From: an uncultured Bryobacteraceae bacterium
GTDB lineage: Bacteria > Acidobacteriota > Terriglobia > Bryobacterales > Bryobacteraceae
NCBI GenBank assembly: GCA_938003835.1
Contig: CALKXJ010000008.1
Location: 1-64,000 of the forward strand
Direction of reading: 5' to 3'
Length of the DNA stretch: 64,000 nt
In this document: positions 42,618-52,037 of the stretch, in pieces
Layout: the number at the start of each line of letters is the position of its first letter
Numbering within the stretch: position 1 is the stretch's first letter
Program-made: the position numbers and the translations under genes
The notes under the pieces: model-generated
The model's database searches: none
What the model saw: the letters and a program-made list of their open reading frames with translations, nothing else
Told to the model about the DNA's origin: nothing

Positions 42618-43333
42618 GGGCGTGCGAGGGCGTCCCGTTGGGCGGCGGCCAGCCGCTCGATGCCGCGCCGGGCCAGCTCGATGAGACGCGCAAGCTGGCC
42701 CTCGTCGAACGGCGTCCGCTCGGCGGTCGCCTGGACTTCGACGAACTTGCCGCCGCCGGTCATCACCACGTTCATGTCCACCTCGGCGCGCGAATCCTCG
42801 TCGTAGCAGAGGTCCAGCATCAGTGCCCCGTCGACGATGCCGACGCTCGTGGCCGCGACGCTGTCCAGGATCGGATCGGAGGAGATGGCCCCGAACCGCA
42901 CGAGCTGCCGGATGGCGAGCGCCAGCGCGACATAGGCGCCGGTGATCGCCGCGGTGCGCGTGCCGCCGTCGGCCTGGATGACGTCGCAGTCCACCAGGAT
43001 GGACCGCTCGCCGAGCAGGTCCAGGTTGACGACGCTCCGCAAGGACCGCCCGATGAGGCGCTGGATCTCCAGCGTGCGGCCGCTCTGCCGCCCTTTGGTG
43101 ACTTCGCGCGGCGTGCGCGTCGCCGTCGCCCGCGGCAGCATCGCGTATTCAGCCGTCACCCAGCCCTTGCCGGTTCCGCGGAGGAACTGCGGAACGGCCT
43201 CCTCGACTGTGGCGGCGCACAGCACACGCGTGTTGCCGAGCTCAATGAGCGCCGAGCCTTCCGCGGTTAATAAATACCCCGTTTCGATGCGCACCGGACG
43301 CAACTCATCCGGCGCGCGGCCGTCGATTCTCAT
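42614..43333 (-). CDS. rph: Ribonuclease PH
   Basis: The protein has 239 residues. It trims tRNA 3' ends phosphorolytically. [20 protein letters not shown] is the standard opening; [34 protein letters not shown] and [23 protein letters not shown] follow, containing the phosphate-binding and catalytic residues. Its start overlaps the stop of a newly called small membrane protein (ATGA), and its stop overlaps the rdgB start, making a three-gene operon. Confidence 0.96.
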   Translation of the reverse strand: MRIDGRAPDELRPVRIETGYLLTAEGSALIELGNTRVLCAATVEEAVPQFLRGTGKGWVTAEYAMLPRATATRTPREVTKGRQSGRTLEIQRLIGRSLRSVVNLDLLGERSILVDCDVIQADGGTRTAAITGAYVALALAIRQLVRFGAISSDPILDSVAATSVGIVDGALMLDLCYDEDSRAEVDMNVVMTGGGKFVEVQATAERTPFDEGQLARLIELARRGIERLAAAQRDALARP

Positions 43334-43473
43334 GTGCCTGCCGACCTCAGAATCGCATAAAAGAGCAGCGTGAGCAGCGCCATCCCGGACAGGATCAAGA
43401 CCAGGCAGGGAATCGCGCCGGCTATCGAACTCTTCTTTTTCTTGCCGCCCTTGGCGGGTTTCAGCTTGGCCAT
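43330..43473 (-). CDS. Small single-span membrane protein ahead of rph
   Basis: This is a 47-residue protein starting [16 protein letters not shown], a very lysine-rich cytoplasmic head, followed by one hydrophobic helix (residues about 17-42, including [20 protein letters not shown]) and a short tail. The TGA overlaps the rph ATG as ATGA, a sign of a coupled operon. The positive-inside rule puts the N-terminus in the cytoplasm. A weak CAGG lies just upstream of the ATG. I recognise no family and give no function. Confidence 0.65.
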   Translation of the reverse strand: MAKLKPAKGGKKKKSSIAGAIPCLVLILSGMALLTLLFYAILRSAGT

Positions 43474-43544
43474 CCTGATCTCGGGGGCGCCCGGGCCCCT
43501 GCCCACATCATCTCAGAGAAGCGGCCCTGCCGATCGACCTTACA

Positions 43545-45698
43545 ATGAAAGCAAGGATGGCCGCTTCGGTCCCCGGGGCTCCTTCGTTACGGCTGCGCCC
43601 GCTCGAACGCTTTTTCGAATTCTCGCTCTTTGGCATGGTGGCGAGCGGCTACGGCGCGCTCGCGTTTTCCGGCGAGCTTCACCCAACGATTACCGCATTG
43701 GCCGCAGCCGTGCTATCTCTGCGCGTGCTGGTGCTTGCCGGGCGGCTGCGCGTGGCGGCAAACTCCCGGTGGGTCACCGGCGCCGTGCTCGCCTACCTGG
43801 GCTTCTATCCCTTCGACTACCTTTACCTCTCCGAAGACTTCCTGCGAGCGACGGTGCATCTGGTGCTGGTGCTGGCGGCGCTGAAAGTTCTCACGGCAGC
43901 CTCCGAGCGCGACAAGGCTTACGTGTTGGTGATCGCGGTACTGGAGCTGGTGGCGGCCTCGATGCTGTCGACCCGGCTCACTTTCCTCGCTTTTCTCGGC
44001 CTGTTTCTCGGCTGCGCCGTGGCTACTTTCGCCAGCTGGGAAATCCGCCGCTCGCTTGCCTCCCCCGGGGCTGTGGCCCGCGCGGCGGCGGATAGGCTGG
44101 CGCTGCAACTGGCGACGCTCACGGCGGCCGTCACCCTGGGCATCCTCGTGCTGACCAGCTTCCTCTTTTTCCTGCTGCCGCGAACGGCTCGCGCCGCGTT
44201 CCGCCATCTGTGGCCCGACCGGCTTTTCCTGACCGCCTTCTCCAACGAGGTGCGGCTCGGCGAGATCGGAGAGATCAAGCAGCAGGCGACGCCTCTGCTG
44301 CACGCCAGAATTCCGGGTGAAACCCGGCTCGGGACGCTCAAGTGGCGGGGGACAGCACTCGGAGAGTTCGACGGCCGCCGCTGGTACAATTCCGCTGACC
44401 CGGGCCAGGCCATACGCATCCGGGAAAAGCAGGTGATCCTGGCCGGCGACGACCAGCGGCGCCGGCGAGGGCGGCGCATCAACTACGAAGTCCAGATGCG
44501 GCCCTTCACCTCGGACTTTCTCTTCATCGCCGGCCTGCCTGAGGCGCTCCGGATTGACTCACCCCTGCTCATCCGCACCCGCTCGGGAAGCTACCGCCTG
44601 GGAGCCCCGTCACCGGAACTGGTGCGCTATGGGGTCTACGGCTTCCTGGAGGAGGCGGCGGATGATCCTCCCCTGACCCCGCCCCCGCTTTCGGCCGAGG
44701 AGCGCTCCCTGTATTTGCGGCTGCCGCCGCTTGACCCGCGGGTGTACGAACTGGCTCGCCGTCTGACGGCAGGCCACACCTCCGACTTTGACAAGGCATC
44801 GGCTATCGAGAACCATTTGCGAGACCAGTATCAGTACTCGATGCGCCTGGCCGAACGCGAGCCGGCGGACCCCACCGCCTACTTCCTGTTCGAGCGGCGG
44901 GCCGGCCATTGCGAGTATTTTGCCTCGGCCATGGCCGTGCTGCTGCGCGCTGCGGGCATTCCCTCGCGCGTGGCCACAGGATTCCTGGGCGGCGTCTTCA
45001 ACCCTCTCAGCGGCTGGTATGTGATCCGCGCCTCGGACGCTCATAGCTGGGTCGAGGCCTACCTGGCGGGCGCCGGCTGGGTGAGCTTCGACCCAACCCC
45101 GCCCGATCCGGCCGCCGCACAGCCGGGACTTTGGATGCGGCTGCTGCTCGTAGCCGACGCGGCCGAAACGTTCTGGAACGAATGGGTTCTGCAATACGAT
45201 CCTGACCGCCAGATGACGCTCGCGGCGCGCATCGAGCAGAGGCGGCGCGCGCTCTCGTTGAACGGGTGGGGCGAAGCCATACGGCTTTGGAGGCGCGGGG
45301 CGGTTTGGGTGGAGTTACGCCTGGCCTTCTTCGGCGGCCTGGCAGCGGCGGCCGCCGCGCTATGGCTGGCTGGCCCGCCCGCGGCCCGGTGGCTGCTGGC
45401 CCAGCGGCGGGCCCGGCGAATTGGCCGCGGCCAGGTCAACGCGGGCGATGCCCGGATCCTGTATCAGCGCCTGCTTGAGGATCTGCGGCGCCGCGGCATT
45501 GAAAAACCCCCATGCCTTACTCCAGCGGAGTTTGCCCAAAGTTTGCCCGACGAGAGACTCCGAGGGCTTGTAGCGGAGTTCACCGGTGCCTACAATGCAC
45601 TCCGCTTCGGTGGCCAGACCGCGGCGGCCCCCCGGATGCTGGCAATCCTCCGCCAATTCAGGCGCCGGGGGGCCGGGACTTTTAGACCGCTCAAGTGA
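43545..45698 (+). CDS. TgpA-type membrane transglutaminase (DUF3488 + transglutaminase-like)
   Basis: The protein has 717 residues. Five or six membrane helices occupy residues about 20-205, then a periplasmic transglutaminase-like domain with the Cys-His-Asp triad in GHCEYFASAMAVLLR, DAHSWVEAYL and SFDPTPP, then one further helix near 590-610 and a cytoplasmic DUF4129-like tail. Homologues are essential or cell-wall related in some bacteria, and their genes often lie near MoxR ATPase and DUF58 genes; neither is adjacent here. A start at codon 5 (ATG 43557) is also possible. The Shine-Dalgarno is not distinctive. Confidence 0.85.
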   Translation: MKARMAASVPGAPSLRLRPLERFFEFSLFGMVASGYGALAFSGELHPTITALAAAVLSLRVLVLAGRLRVAANSRWVTGAVLAYLGFYPFDYLYLSEDFLRATVHLVLVLAALKVLTAASERDKAYVLVIAVLELVAASMLSTRLTFLAFLGLFLGCAVATFASWEIRRSLASPGAVARAAADRLALQLATLTAAVTLGILVLTSFLFFLLPRTARAAFRHLWPDRLFLTAFSNEVRLGEIGEIKQQATPLLHARIPGETRLGTLKWRGTALGEFDGRRWYNSADPGQAIRIREKQVILAGDDQRRRRGRRINYEVQMRPFTSDFLFIAGLPEALRIDSPLLIRTRSGSYRLGAPSPELVRYGVYGFLEEAADDPPLTPPPLSAEERSLYLRLPPLDPRVYELARRLTAGHTSDFDKASAIENHLRDQYQYSMRLAEREPADPTAYFLFERRAGHCEYFASAMAVLLRAAGIPSRVATGFLGGVFNPLSGWYVIRASDAHSWVEAYLAGAGWVSFDPTPPDPAAAQPGLWMRLLLVADAAETFWNEWVLQYDPDRQMTLAARIEQRRRALSLNGWGEAIRLWRRGAVWVELRLAFFGGLAAAAAALWLAGPPAARWLLAQRRARRIGRGQVNAGDARILYQRLLEDLRRRGIEKPPCLTPAEFAQSLPDERLRGLVAEFTGAYNALRFGGQTAAAPRMLAILRQFRRRGAGTFRPLK

Positions 45699-45706
45699 GA
45701 GCGGGC

Positions 45707-45729
45707 CGGCGCAGCGCGAGGCTGCGCCG
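45707..45729. terminator. GC hairpin between convergent genes
   Basis: A perfect 9-bp stem (CGGCGCAGC / GCTGCGCCG) has a 5-nt loop. It sits 8 bases after the TgpA stop and 29 bases before the TonB receptor stop on the other strand. It lacks a T run, but its position and strength fit a shared, bidirectional transcription end. Confidence 0.55.
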
Positions 45730-45758
45730 CCCGGGCAGCTACGCGGCGCCGCCTCTGC

Positions 45759-48700
45759 CTAGAAGCGAATCTTGGCGCTAAGTAACATGGTGCGCCCGCC
45801 GGGATCCGTGGTGTTGGTGCCGAAGGCAGGCGTGTTCATGGTTGCCACCGGGTTACCGAAGTTGCGGTGATTCCACATGTTGATCCAGTCGCTGCGGATC
45901 TGGACCTTCCACCGCTCAGTGATGGAGAATGTCTTCATCAGGCTGGCGCTCCAGTTGACGAAGCTCGGACCCCGGAACGTGTTGCGCCCCAGATTGCCGC
46001 CTCCGGCCCAGGAATTGGGTAAGGGAGCCCCACCCGCCGTCAGCGGCGTGATGAACCAGCCGGTGCCGTCAATGGGCGACGTGAAGGTTCGCAGGTCGCC
46101 CGTGACAGGGTCTTTCCGGAAAACGCCGTTCGGGTTGTACATCGGCCGGTGCGGCCTCACATCGCCGGAGCCGCCGGTGTCAACACCCGTCCGCACGGTG
46201 AAGGGCTGACCGGACTGATAGTCGGTGGTGCCGCTGAGTTGCCAGCCGGAGAAGACCTGGCGCATCACGACGTGATTCAGCGGGCCGTTGGTGAACCAGG
46301 GGATCTCATAGCTGTAGTAGACGGCGAGCCGGTGTGGCCGGTCAAAGACCGAACGGGACCACTCGTTCCGGTAGTTGAAGTAGTCCTGCGGAACCGGCGG
46401 ACTGCTGTTGACGATGTCGGCCACCGCCAGCGACTCGTCATTGTCGGAGAAGTTGGCGCTCCAGGCATAGTTGCCGCCGATCACCAGCCCGTGAGCCAGC
46501 TTGCGGTCGAAGCGGACGAACATGCCGTGGTACTCACCCTTGGCGGTGGCCTCGATCGAGACGCGCGAGCCCCAGGCCGGGTTGAGGCGCCGCGCCTGGA
46601 GCGAGGGAATGGCGTTGGGGTTCCGCGTGTTGCGCACGGTCTCGGCCTGCTGCGGCGTCAGCAGACCCGGGTTCTTCTGGCCCTGCCGGATTTGATGGTA
46701 GGAACGGTTCCCCGTGTAGCCCACCTCGATGATGTAATTTCGCAGGAACTGCCGCTGGATGGAGAAGCTCCAGAAATGCGTCGTGGGGTTCTGCGTGTCG
46801 GTCGGCGAGTTGACGAAGGTGGCCAGCGGGTTGAGCGGCGGCACCGTCGCTTGCTTCGGGGCAAGCGTGGGGAAGAGGTTGTGGGTGGCCGGAGGATCGG
46901 TTTGCGCCACCACCACGCGCGGGTAATTGCTCGCGTTGACCGTCAGGATGTTATAGAACAGCACGTCATAGGCGACGCCGAACCCTCCGCGGAAGACCGT
47001 CTGGCCGTCGCCGAGCAGCTTCTTCCACATCCCGTCACTCATGCCGCTCGGGCTGTAGGCGAACCCGAAGCGGGGGGCCCAGTTGTTCTTATCCGGAACC
47101 ACCGGCCGCGGCACGCCCACGGCGGCAATCTGGTCGTTGGCGGCGCCGAAAAAGCCGAACGGAACGCCTGAGTACTCGTAGCGGATGCCCAGGTTCACCG
47201 TCAGATCCCGCGTCAGCCGGATGTCGTCCTGGAAGAAGTAGTACTGGTTGGTCTGCCGCGCATCAAAGGTGGCTTCGTTTACCGCCTGAACCAGCCGAAA
47301 GGCGCGATTGTTCATGAAGTCTTCCAGGTTATTGAACGTCCAGGTGCCCTTCGAGTCGAAGCCCGCCCGGTTGAACAGCCGATTGCGCCGGATGTCGATA
47401 CCGGCCTTCAGCGAATGCCGGCCAAGCAGGAATGTCGAGACGTTCTGCCACTGGAACGTGTTCTGGATACGGCCTTGGGGGAAGTTGCTCAAACCTCCAA
47501 TGGTGAAAAAGCCCGTGATGCCGACCGTCGGCCGCGAATCGCGCTCCGGAAAGTCAAGATTCCGCCGCGTGTAGGCTGCCCGGAATTCATTGACGAAGCG
47601 CGGCGAGAAGGTCCGCGTGTGGCTGAGCGCGTGGTTCTGCGAAAGGATCGTCTGTGCGCCGGTGAAACGGGTGCCGAAGCCGAGGTTGCTCACCACGTCC
47701 GGCTGATAGCGCTTGTCAAAGTGATTCCGATAGCTGATGTTGTCCCGGGAGGTGAGCGCGTGGTCCACCCGGCTCTGCACGTACCAGAAGTCCGCCGGAT
47801 TGGCCAGCGGAATGCGGGCCGTACCCACCTCGATCGGCACGCCGTTGACGCGTGTCGTCGTGACGTTGTCGTAGCGAGGAATCAGCGGATGCACCTCGGG
47901 CAGGAAGGAGATGGCATCGAGCATCGCCTGGCGGCTCTGCGGCGTCTGGTCCGGTCCGAGCGGTACGTTGCGAAGGTCTGCAAAGCCCTTTGGCGTCGGG
48001 ATGACGATGGGGCTGGCGTTGCGCGCATCGGCGGCCTCCCGCCGCCGGTTGGTCTCCACCAGACCGAAGAAGAACGCCCGGTTGCGGACGATCGGGCCGC
48101 CGAGCGAGCCGCCCGCTTGGTTCTGCACAAAGCGCGGCGTTTTGAGGATATTGGCCCGCTTATTGAGCAGGCTCACCGGCTCCATCCAATTGGCCCGGTA
48201 GTAATCCCAGGCCGAGCCGTGAAGCTCGTTGGTGCCGCTCCGAGTGATTACCGAGATCTGGGCGCCGCTGTTGCGCCCGTACTCGGCTGAGTAGGAGGCG
48301 GTCTGGACCTGATATTCGGCAACGGCCTCCGGAATGATGCGGGCGTTGGCCAGCGTGACGCTCAGGTCGTTGTTGTCGACGCCGTCAATCATAAAGTTGT
48401 TGTTGCGCGCCCGCTGGCCGTTCACGGAGATGCCCGTCGAACCGGGCGCCCGCGTGGCCGTCGGCGCCAAGTACGCCAGCGCGTTGACGTCGCGGAAGAA
48501 ACCGGTCAGCGGTACGCTTTCGACGAAGCGCGCGTCGAGCTTGCGCTCGATGGTGGCGCTTGCTTTCGACAACTCCACGCCGACCGCCGTCTCAACGACC
48601 TGGACCGCCTCCGCGGCAGCGGCTACCGACAGGGTCTGGTTCAGCACCACTTCCTGCGCTGTTCCGACCCGCACACTCTCCACGCGGGCGGTGGCGAAAC

Positions 48701-48947
48701 CGGACTTGGTGAATTCCACCGAATAGGTGCCGGGCTCGACGCCGACGAAACGGTACACGCCCACACTGTTCGTCAGCGTTTCGGATCGGATGCCCGTCGC
48801 CAGGTTCGTGATGACCACCTGAGTGTCCGGGACGACGGCGCCCGTGGCGTCCTGCACGGTGCCGGAAATAAAGCCTCGCGTCAACTGCGCTGGCGCGTAG
48901 AGCGCAATGGACACAATGAAAAAAGCGAAGGAGATTAAGCGAGACAT
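45759..48947 (-). CDS. Oar-like TonB-dependent outer-membrane receptor
   Basis: The protein has 1062 residues. After a signal peptide comes a carboxypeptidase-regulatory-like beta sandwich (about 25-105: FISGTVQDATGAVVPDTQV and GVYRFVGVEPGTYSVEF). Next come a plug-like region with NGQRARNNNFMIDGVDNND and AEYGRNSGAQISVITRSGTN, and a long beta-barrel ending in a terminal Phe (LLSAKIRF). This is the expanded acidobacterial Oar/TonB group thought to import oligosaccharides or peptides. The substrate is unknown; no susD, glycosidase or peptidase operon partner is adjacent. GGGAGG lies about nine bases upstream of the ATG. Confidence 0.9.
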   Translation of the reverse strand: MSRLISFAFFIVSIALYAPAQLTRGFISGTVQDATGAVVPDTQVVITNLATGIRSETLTNSVGVYRFVGVEPGTYSVEFTKSGFATARVESVRVGTAQEVVLNQTLSVAAAAEAVQVVETAVGVELSKASATIERKLDARFVESVPLTGFFRDVNALAYLAPTATRAPGSTGISVNGQRARNNNFMIDGVDNNDLSVTLANARIIPEAVAEYQVQTASYSAEYGRNSGAQISVITRSGTNELHGSAWDYYRANWMEPVSLLNKRANILKTPRFVQNQAGGSLGGPIVRNRAFFFGLVETNRRREAADARNASPIVIPTPKGFADLRNVPLGPDQTPQSRQAMLDAISFLPEVHPLIPRYDNVTTTRVNGVPIEVGTARIPLANPADFWYVQSRVDHALTSRDNISYRNHFDKRYQPDVVSNLGFGTRFTGAQTILSQNHALSHTRTFSPRFVNEFRAAYTRRNLDFPERDSRPTVGITGFFTIGGLSNFPQGRIQNTFQWQNVSTFLLGRHSLKAGIDIRRNRLFNRAGFDSKGTWTFNNLEDFMNNRAFRLVQAVNEATFDARQTNQYYFFQDDIRLTRDLTVNLGIRYEYSGVPFGFFGAANDQIAAVGVPRPVVPDKNNWAPRFGFAYSPSGMSDGMWKKLLGDGQTVFRGGFGVAYDVLFYNILTVNASNYPRVVVAQTDPPATHNLFPTLAPKQATVPPLNPLATFVNSPTDTQNPTTHFWSFSIQRQFLRNYIIEVGYTGNRSYHQIRQGQKNPGLLTPQQAETVRNTRNPNAIPSLQARRLNPAWGSRVSIEATAKGEYHGMFVRFDRKLAHGLVIGGNYAWSANFSDNDESLAVADIVNSSPPVPQDYFNYRNEWSRSVFDRPHRLAVYYSYEIPWFTNGPLNHVVMRQVFSGWQLSGTTDYQSGQPFTVRTGVDTGGSGDVRPHRPMYNPNGVFRKDPVTGDLRTFTSPIDGTGWFITPLTAGGAPLPNSWAGGGNLGRNTFRGPSFVNWSASLMKTFSITERWKVQIRSDWINMWNHRNFGNPVATMNTPAFGTNTTDPGGRTMLLSAKIRF

Positions 48948-49011
48948 CTACCTTTACCTCCCAAACGGCCCTGTTCGCCCTGAGGCGGGTCTGGGTCTCG
49001 GACTAATCTTC

Positions 49012-49041
49012 TAGTTATCATACTTTGTCCGCCTTTTTCAA
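49012..49041 (-). promoter_or_regulatory. Candidate promoter of the TonB receptor
   Basis: On the minus strand TTGAAA (49041-49036) and TAACTA (49017-49012) are separated by 18 bases. The leader to the ATG at 48947 would be about 55 bases long. The rest of 49042-49173 shows no gene. Confidence 0.4.
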
Positions 49042-49173
49042 CCGGAGGCGGGTAGCGACAGGATTGCTTCAGGCGAGCCGAGGGCGGTGACGGCTGCGCG
49101 CCGGTCGGTTGTGCAGACCATCGAGCGATGGCTGAGCCGCCGCGGCCACCGCGAGTCCCGCGGGCTTCGCGCC

Positions 49174-50037
49174 TCAGCGCTCCCCCCACTTGAGCTTCAG
49201 GCGCAGAACGTCGAAAAATTTGAGCCGCGGCGGCCGGATCAGGCAGAGTTCGTGGGGCGAACGGCGGCATACGATGACGTCCTGGTGGTGGAGCGGTTCG
49301 CCCACCTGGCCGTCCACGGTCAGGTAGGAGGCCTCGTCGCGGGCGTGCGAAATCAGCCGGATCACACTGTGCTCGGGCACGATCACCGGCCGATTGGTGA
49401 GCATGTGCGGGCAGATCGGCGTCATCGCAATCGCTCCGACGGTGGGAAAGATGATGGGTCCGCCGGCCGCCAGCGAGTAGGCGGTCGAGCCGGTCGGTGT
49501 GGCCACGATGAGCCCGTCGGCCTTGTAGTGACAGACGAGCTGGTCATCCACGTGCGCCTCGATGTCGATCATGCGCGCAATGTCGGCCTTGTCGACCACG
49601 ATGTCATTGAGCGCCTCGTATTGAGAGACGGTCTGGCCGCCCCGGCGCAGTTCGCAGCGGAGCTTCATGCGGCGGCTGATGCGCTGCTCGCCCCGGAGCG
49701 CCCGCTCGAGCTCCGGAAACAGCTCCTCCAGCGTGATGGCGGTAAGGAAGCCCAGGCCGCCCAGGTTGACGGGAAACAGGGGAATGTTGCGGCCGCCGAT
49801 CGCCCTGGCGGCCGACAGCAGCGTTCCGTCACCCCCGAGCAGGATGACCAGTTGCGTGCCCTCGGGAACCTCGTCCCGAGGCAGGCCCGTGACGCCGGGC
49901 AGATACTCCGCCGTCTCCTGGTCGCAGCGGGCCTCGATGCCGCGCGCGCGAAGCCACTCGAGCAGTTCGGGCAGGATGGCCCGGGCCGACTCCGAGTGCG
50001 GCTTCGTGATGATGCCGACCGTCTTAACGGGTTGCAT
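49174..50037 (-). CDS. nadK: NAD kinase
   Basis: The protein has 287 residues. It phosphorylates NAD+ to NADP+. The diagnostic motifs are LVILLGGDGTLLSAAR (GGDG), VNLGGLGFLT, ALNDIVVDKADIARM (NE/D motif) and ADGLIVATPTGSTAYSLAAGGP. It is the last gene of the xseB-ispA-tlyA-nadK set, overlapping tlyA by 14 bp; this order is common in many bacteria. Confidence 0.95.
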   Translation of the reverse strand: MQPVKTVGIITKPHSESARAILPELLEWLRARGIEARCDQETAEYLPGVTGLPRDEVPEGTQLVILLGGDGTLLSAARAIGGRNIPLFPVNLGGLGFLTAITLEELFPELERALRGEQRISRRMKLRCELRRGGQTVSQYEALNDIVVDKADIARMIDIEAHVDDQLVCHYKADGLIVATPTGSTAYSLAAGGPIIFPTVGAIAMTPICPHMLTNRPVIVPEHSVIRLISHARDEASYLTVDGQVGEPLHHQDVIVCRRSPHELCLIRPPRLKFFDVLRLKLKWGER

Positions 50038-50758
50038 GGAGAAGAAACTCCTGGTTGCCTTCCGCGCCGAGAACGGGGCAGGGAATCACGGCGCTTTTGT
50101 AGCCCAAAGTTGCCAGGGCCTCCTCGACGCGAGCGCAGGCGGCGCGATGCAATGCCGGGTCCCGGACCACGCCCCCCTTGCCCACCTGGCCACGCCCGAC
50201 CTCAAATTGCGGCTTCACCAGCACGATGATCTCGCCTTCCGGCTCGAGCACGCCGGGCAGCACGGGCAGAATCTGCGTCACCGAGATGAAGCTGACGTCG
50301 CAGGTGGCCAGCTGGACCCGCTCGCCCAGATCCTCCAGGCGCAGGTAGCGTGCGTTGAGCTTCTCGTGCAGAACGACGCGCGGGTCTGTCCGCAGCTTCC
50401 AGGCGAGCTGGCCCGAGCCGACATCGACGGCGTGCACGCGGAGCGCGCCGCGCTGGAGCAGGCAGTCGGTGAAGCCGCCGGTGGAGGCGCCGATATCCAG
50501 ACAGACCTTCCCCGCCACGCCGATCCGGAAGTGCTCGAGCGCGGCCTCGAGCTTGAGCCCCGCGCGGCTCACGTACCGGAGCGGCTCGGCCACCTCGATC
50601 CGGCTGCTGGGCGCCACCGCGTGGCCGGCCTTCTCCGCCCTCCGCCCGTCTACCAGAACCTGCCCGGCCAGAATCAGGGCGCGGGCCTTCTCGCGGGTCT
50701 CGGCCAGGCCGCGCTCCACCAGGAGCTGATCCAGGCGCCGCTTCCCGGCTGCACTCAT
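50024..50758 (-). CDS. tlyA: TlyA-family rRNA 2'-O-methyltransferase
   Basis: The protein has 244 residues from ATG 50758; the longer open frame to 50842 is not supported. An N-terminal S4 RNA-binding domain (RRLDQLLVERGLAETREKAR, AGQVLVDGR) is followed by an FtsJ-like methyltransferase domain with SAM motif CLDIGASTGGFTDCLL, the catalytic Asp region CDVSFISVT and LVKPQFEVGR. It methylates ribose 2'-OH in rRNA; the old name hemolysin A is misleading. It overlaps ispA by 4 bp and nadK by 14 bp. Confidence 0.92.
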   Translation of the reverse strand: MSAAGKRRLDQLLVERGLAETREKARALILAGQVLVDGRRAEKAGHAVAPSSRIEVAEPLRYVSRAGLKLEAALEHFRIGVAGKVCLDIGASTGGFTDCLLQRGALRVHAVDVGSGQLAWKLRTDPRVVLHEKLNARYLRLEDLGERVQLATCDVSFISVTQILPVLPGVLEPEGEIIVLVKPQFEVGRGQVGKGGVVRDPALHRAACARVEEALATLGYKSAVIPCPVLGAEGNQEFLLHATR

Positions 50759-51639
50759 GCGCGGCGGTGAACCATGAAATCCGCCAGCTCGTGGAGCCGC
50801 CGGGCCCGGCTGCCGAACGGCTCGAGCATGCGGTGGGCGCATTCCAGCTCCGCTTCGGCCATCCGGTGCGAGCGCTCGATGCCGTAGACGGCCGGGAACG
50901 TGATCTTTCGTTGCGCGGCGTCCTTGCCGGCGGTCTTGCCGAGAACCTCCGACGTCTGCTCGACGTCGAGCAGGTCGTCGACGATCTGAAAGGCCAGCCC
51001 GATGTGGTCCCCAAAGCGCGAGAGCGCTTCGAGCTGCTCCTCGCCGGCGCCGGCGTAAATGGCTCCCATGCGGATGCTCGCCCGGAGCAGCGCGCCGGTC
51101 TTGGCCCGGTGAATCTGCTCGAGCAGCTCCGGTGTGGGATGCTTGCCTTCGCCTTCGAGATCATGCACCTGGCCGGCAATCATTCCCCCGACGGTCCCGG
51201 CGGCGGTCGCCAGCTCGCGGCAGAGCCGGATGCGGCATTCCGCGCTCGTGCCGTTCATCTCCGAGAGCACCTGGAAAGCCAGCGTCAGCAGCGAGTCCCC
51301 GGCGAGGATGGCGATGGCTTCGCCGAAGACCTTGTGCGAGGTGGGCCGCCCGCGACGCAGATCATCGTTGTCGAGCGCCGGCAGATCGTCGTGAATCAGC
51401 GAGTAGGTGTGCACCAGCTCGAGGGCGCAGGCGGCGTTTTCGACCCCGGCCGGGTCGTCCCGGACCGCCTCGGCGGCGGCGATGCAGAGGATGGGGCGGA
51501 TGCGCTTGCCCCCGGCAAACAGGCTGTAGCGCATGGCGCGGTGAATCGTCTGGGGCGGGGTCGTCTCCGAGGGGACCCAACTGTCAAGCGCGGCGTCCAC
51601 TTGCCGCTGCCGCGCGGCGAGGTATTCACTGAGGGTCAT
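50755..51639 (-). CDS. ispA: Polyprenyl (farnesyl/geranylgeranyl) diphosphate synthase
   Basis: The protein has 294 residues. The first Asp-rich motif is SLIHDDLPALDNDDLRRG and the second is FQIVDDLLDVE; GGKRIRPILC is the IPP-binding region. It elongates DMAPP with IPP to a C15 or C20 product used for quinones and wall lipid carriers. Its place right after xseB matches the usual xseB-ispA arrangement. It starts 61 bp after the xseB stop. Confidence 0.92.
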   Translation of the reverse strand: MTLSEYLAARQRQVDAALDSWVPSETTPPQTIHRAMRYSLFAGGKRIRPILCIAAAEAVRDDPAGVENAACALELVHTYSLIHDDLPALDNDDLRRGRPTSHKVFGEAIAILAGDSLLTLAFQVLSEMNGTSAECRIRLCRELATAAGTVGGMIAGQVHDLEGEGKHPTPELLEQIHRAKTGALLRASIRMGAIYAGAGEEQLEALSRFGDHIGLAFQIVDDLLDVEQTSEVLGKTAGKDAAQRKITFPAVYGIERSHRMAEAELECAHRMLEPFGSRARRLHELADFMVHRRA

Positions 51640-51700
51640 CGGTTTCGATCGAGAACCGGATAGCCGCCCTTTGCCGGCCGACCGGCGGTCGGGGCGGATG

Positions 51701-51943
51701 TCACGGCTCTTTGGGTTCGAACGGCTCCGGCTCCAGTTTGTGGTTGCGCTTCAGCAGGATCTCCACCTTCGTCTCGGCCGCCTCGAGCTGTTTGCGGCAG
51801 GCCTCGCTGAGCGCGATGCCTTTTTCGAAAACCTCGATAGCCTTCTCGAGCGGCAGGTCGCCTTGCTCGAGCTGCTTGACGACCGCCTCCAACTCCGCCA
51901 GACTCGCTTCGAAGCTGAGCACGGGTTTGTCTTGCTCGGCCAT
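51701..51943 (-). CDS. xseB: Exodeoxyribonuclease VII small subunit
   Basis: The protein has 80 residues with the family pattern SFEASLAELEAVVKQLEQGD, LPLEKAIEVFEKGIALSEAC and a coiled C-terminus. It supports XseA, whose gene is not in the window, in degrading single-stranded DNA. It is the first gene of the operon that continues with ispA. Confidence 0.93.
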   Translation of the reverse strand: MAEQDKPVLSFEASLAELEAVVKQLEQGDLPLEKAIEVFEKGIALSEACRKQLEAAETKVEILLKRNHKLEPEPFEPKEP

Positions 51944-52037
51944 CGCCCTATTCTATCTTAGGCGAGCTGTTCGAATGCCAGTCCTTTCGGATCTGAAATG
52001 CGGGAGAATCGAAGCAGGAAAGGAGTGAACGTTGATC

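Noticed and set aside
50758-50842. Longer N-terminus for the TlyA protein
   Set aside because: The extra residues do not resemble the S4 domain start and lie within the ispA reading frame; MSAAGKRRLDQ is the normal opening.
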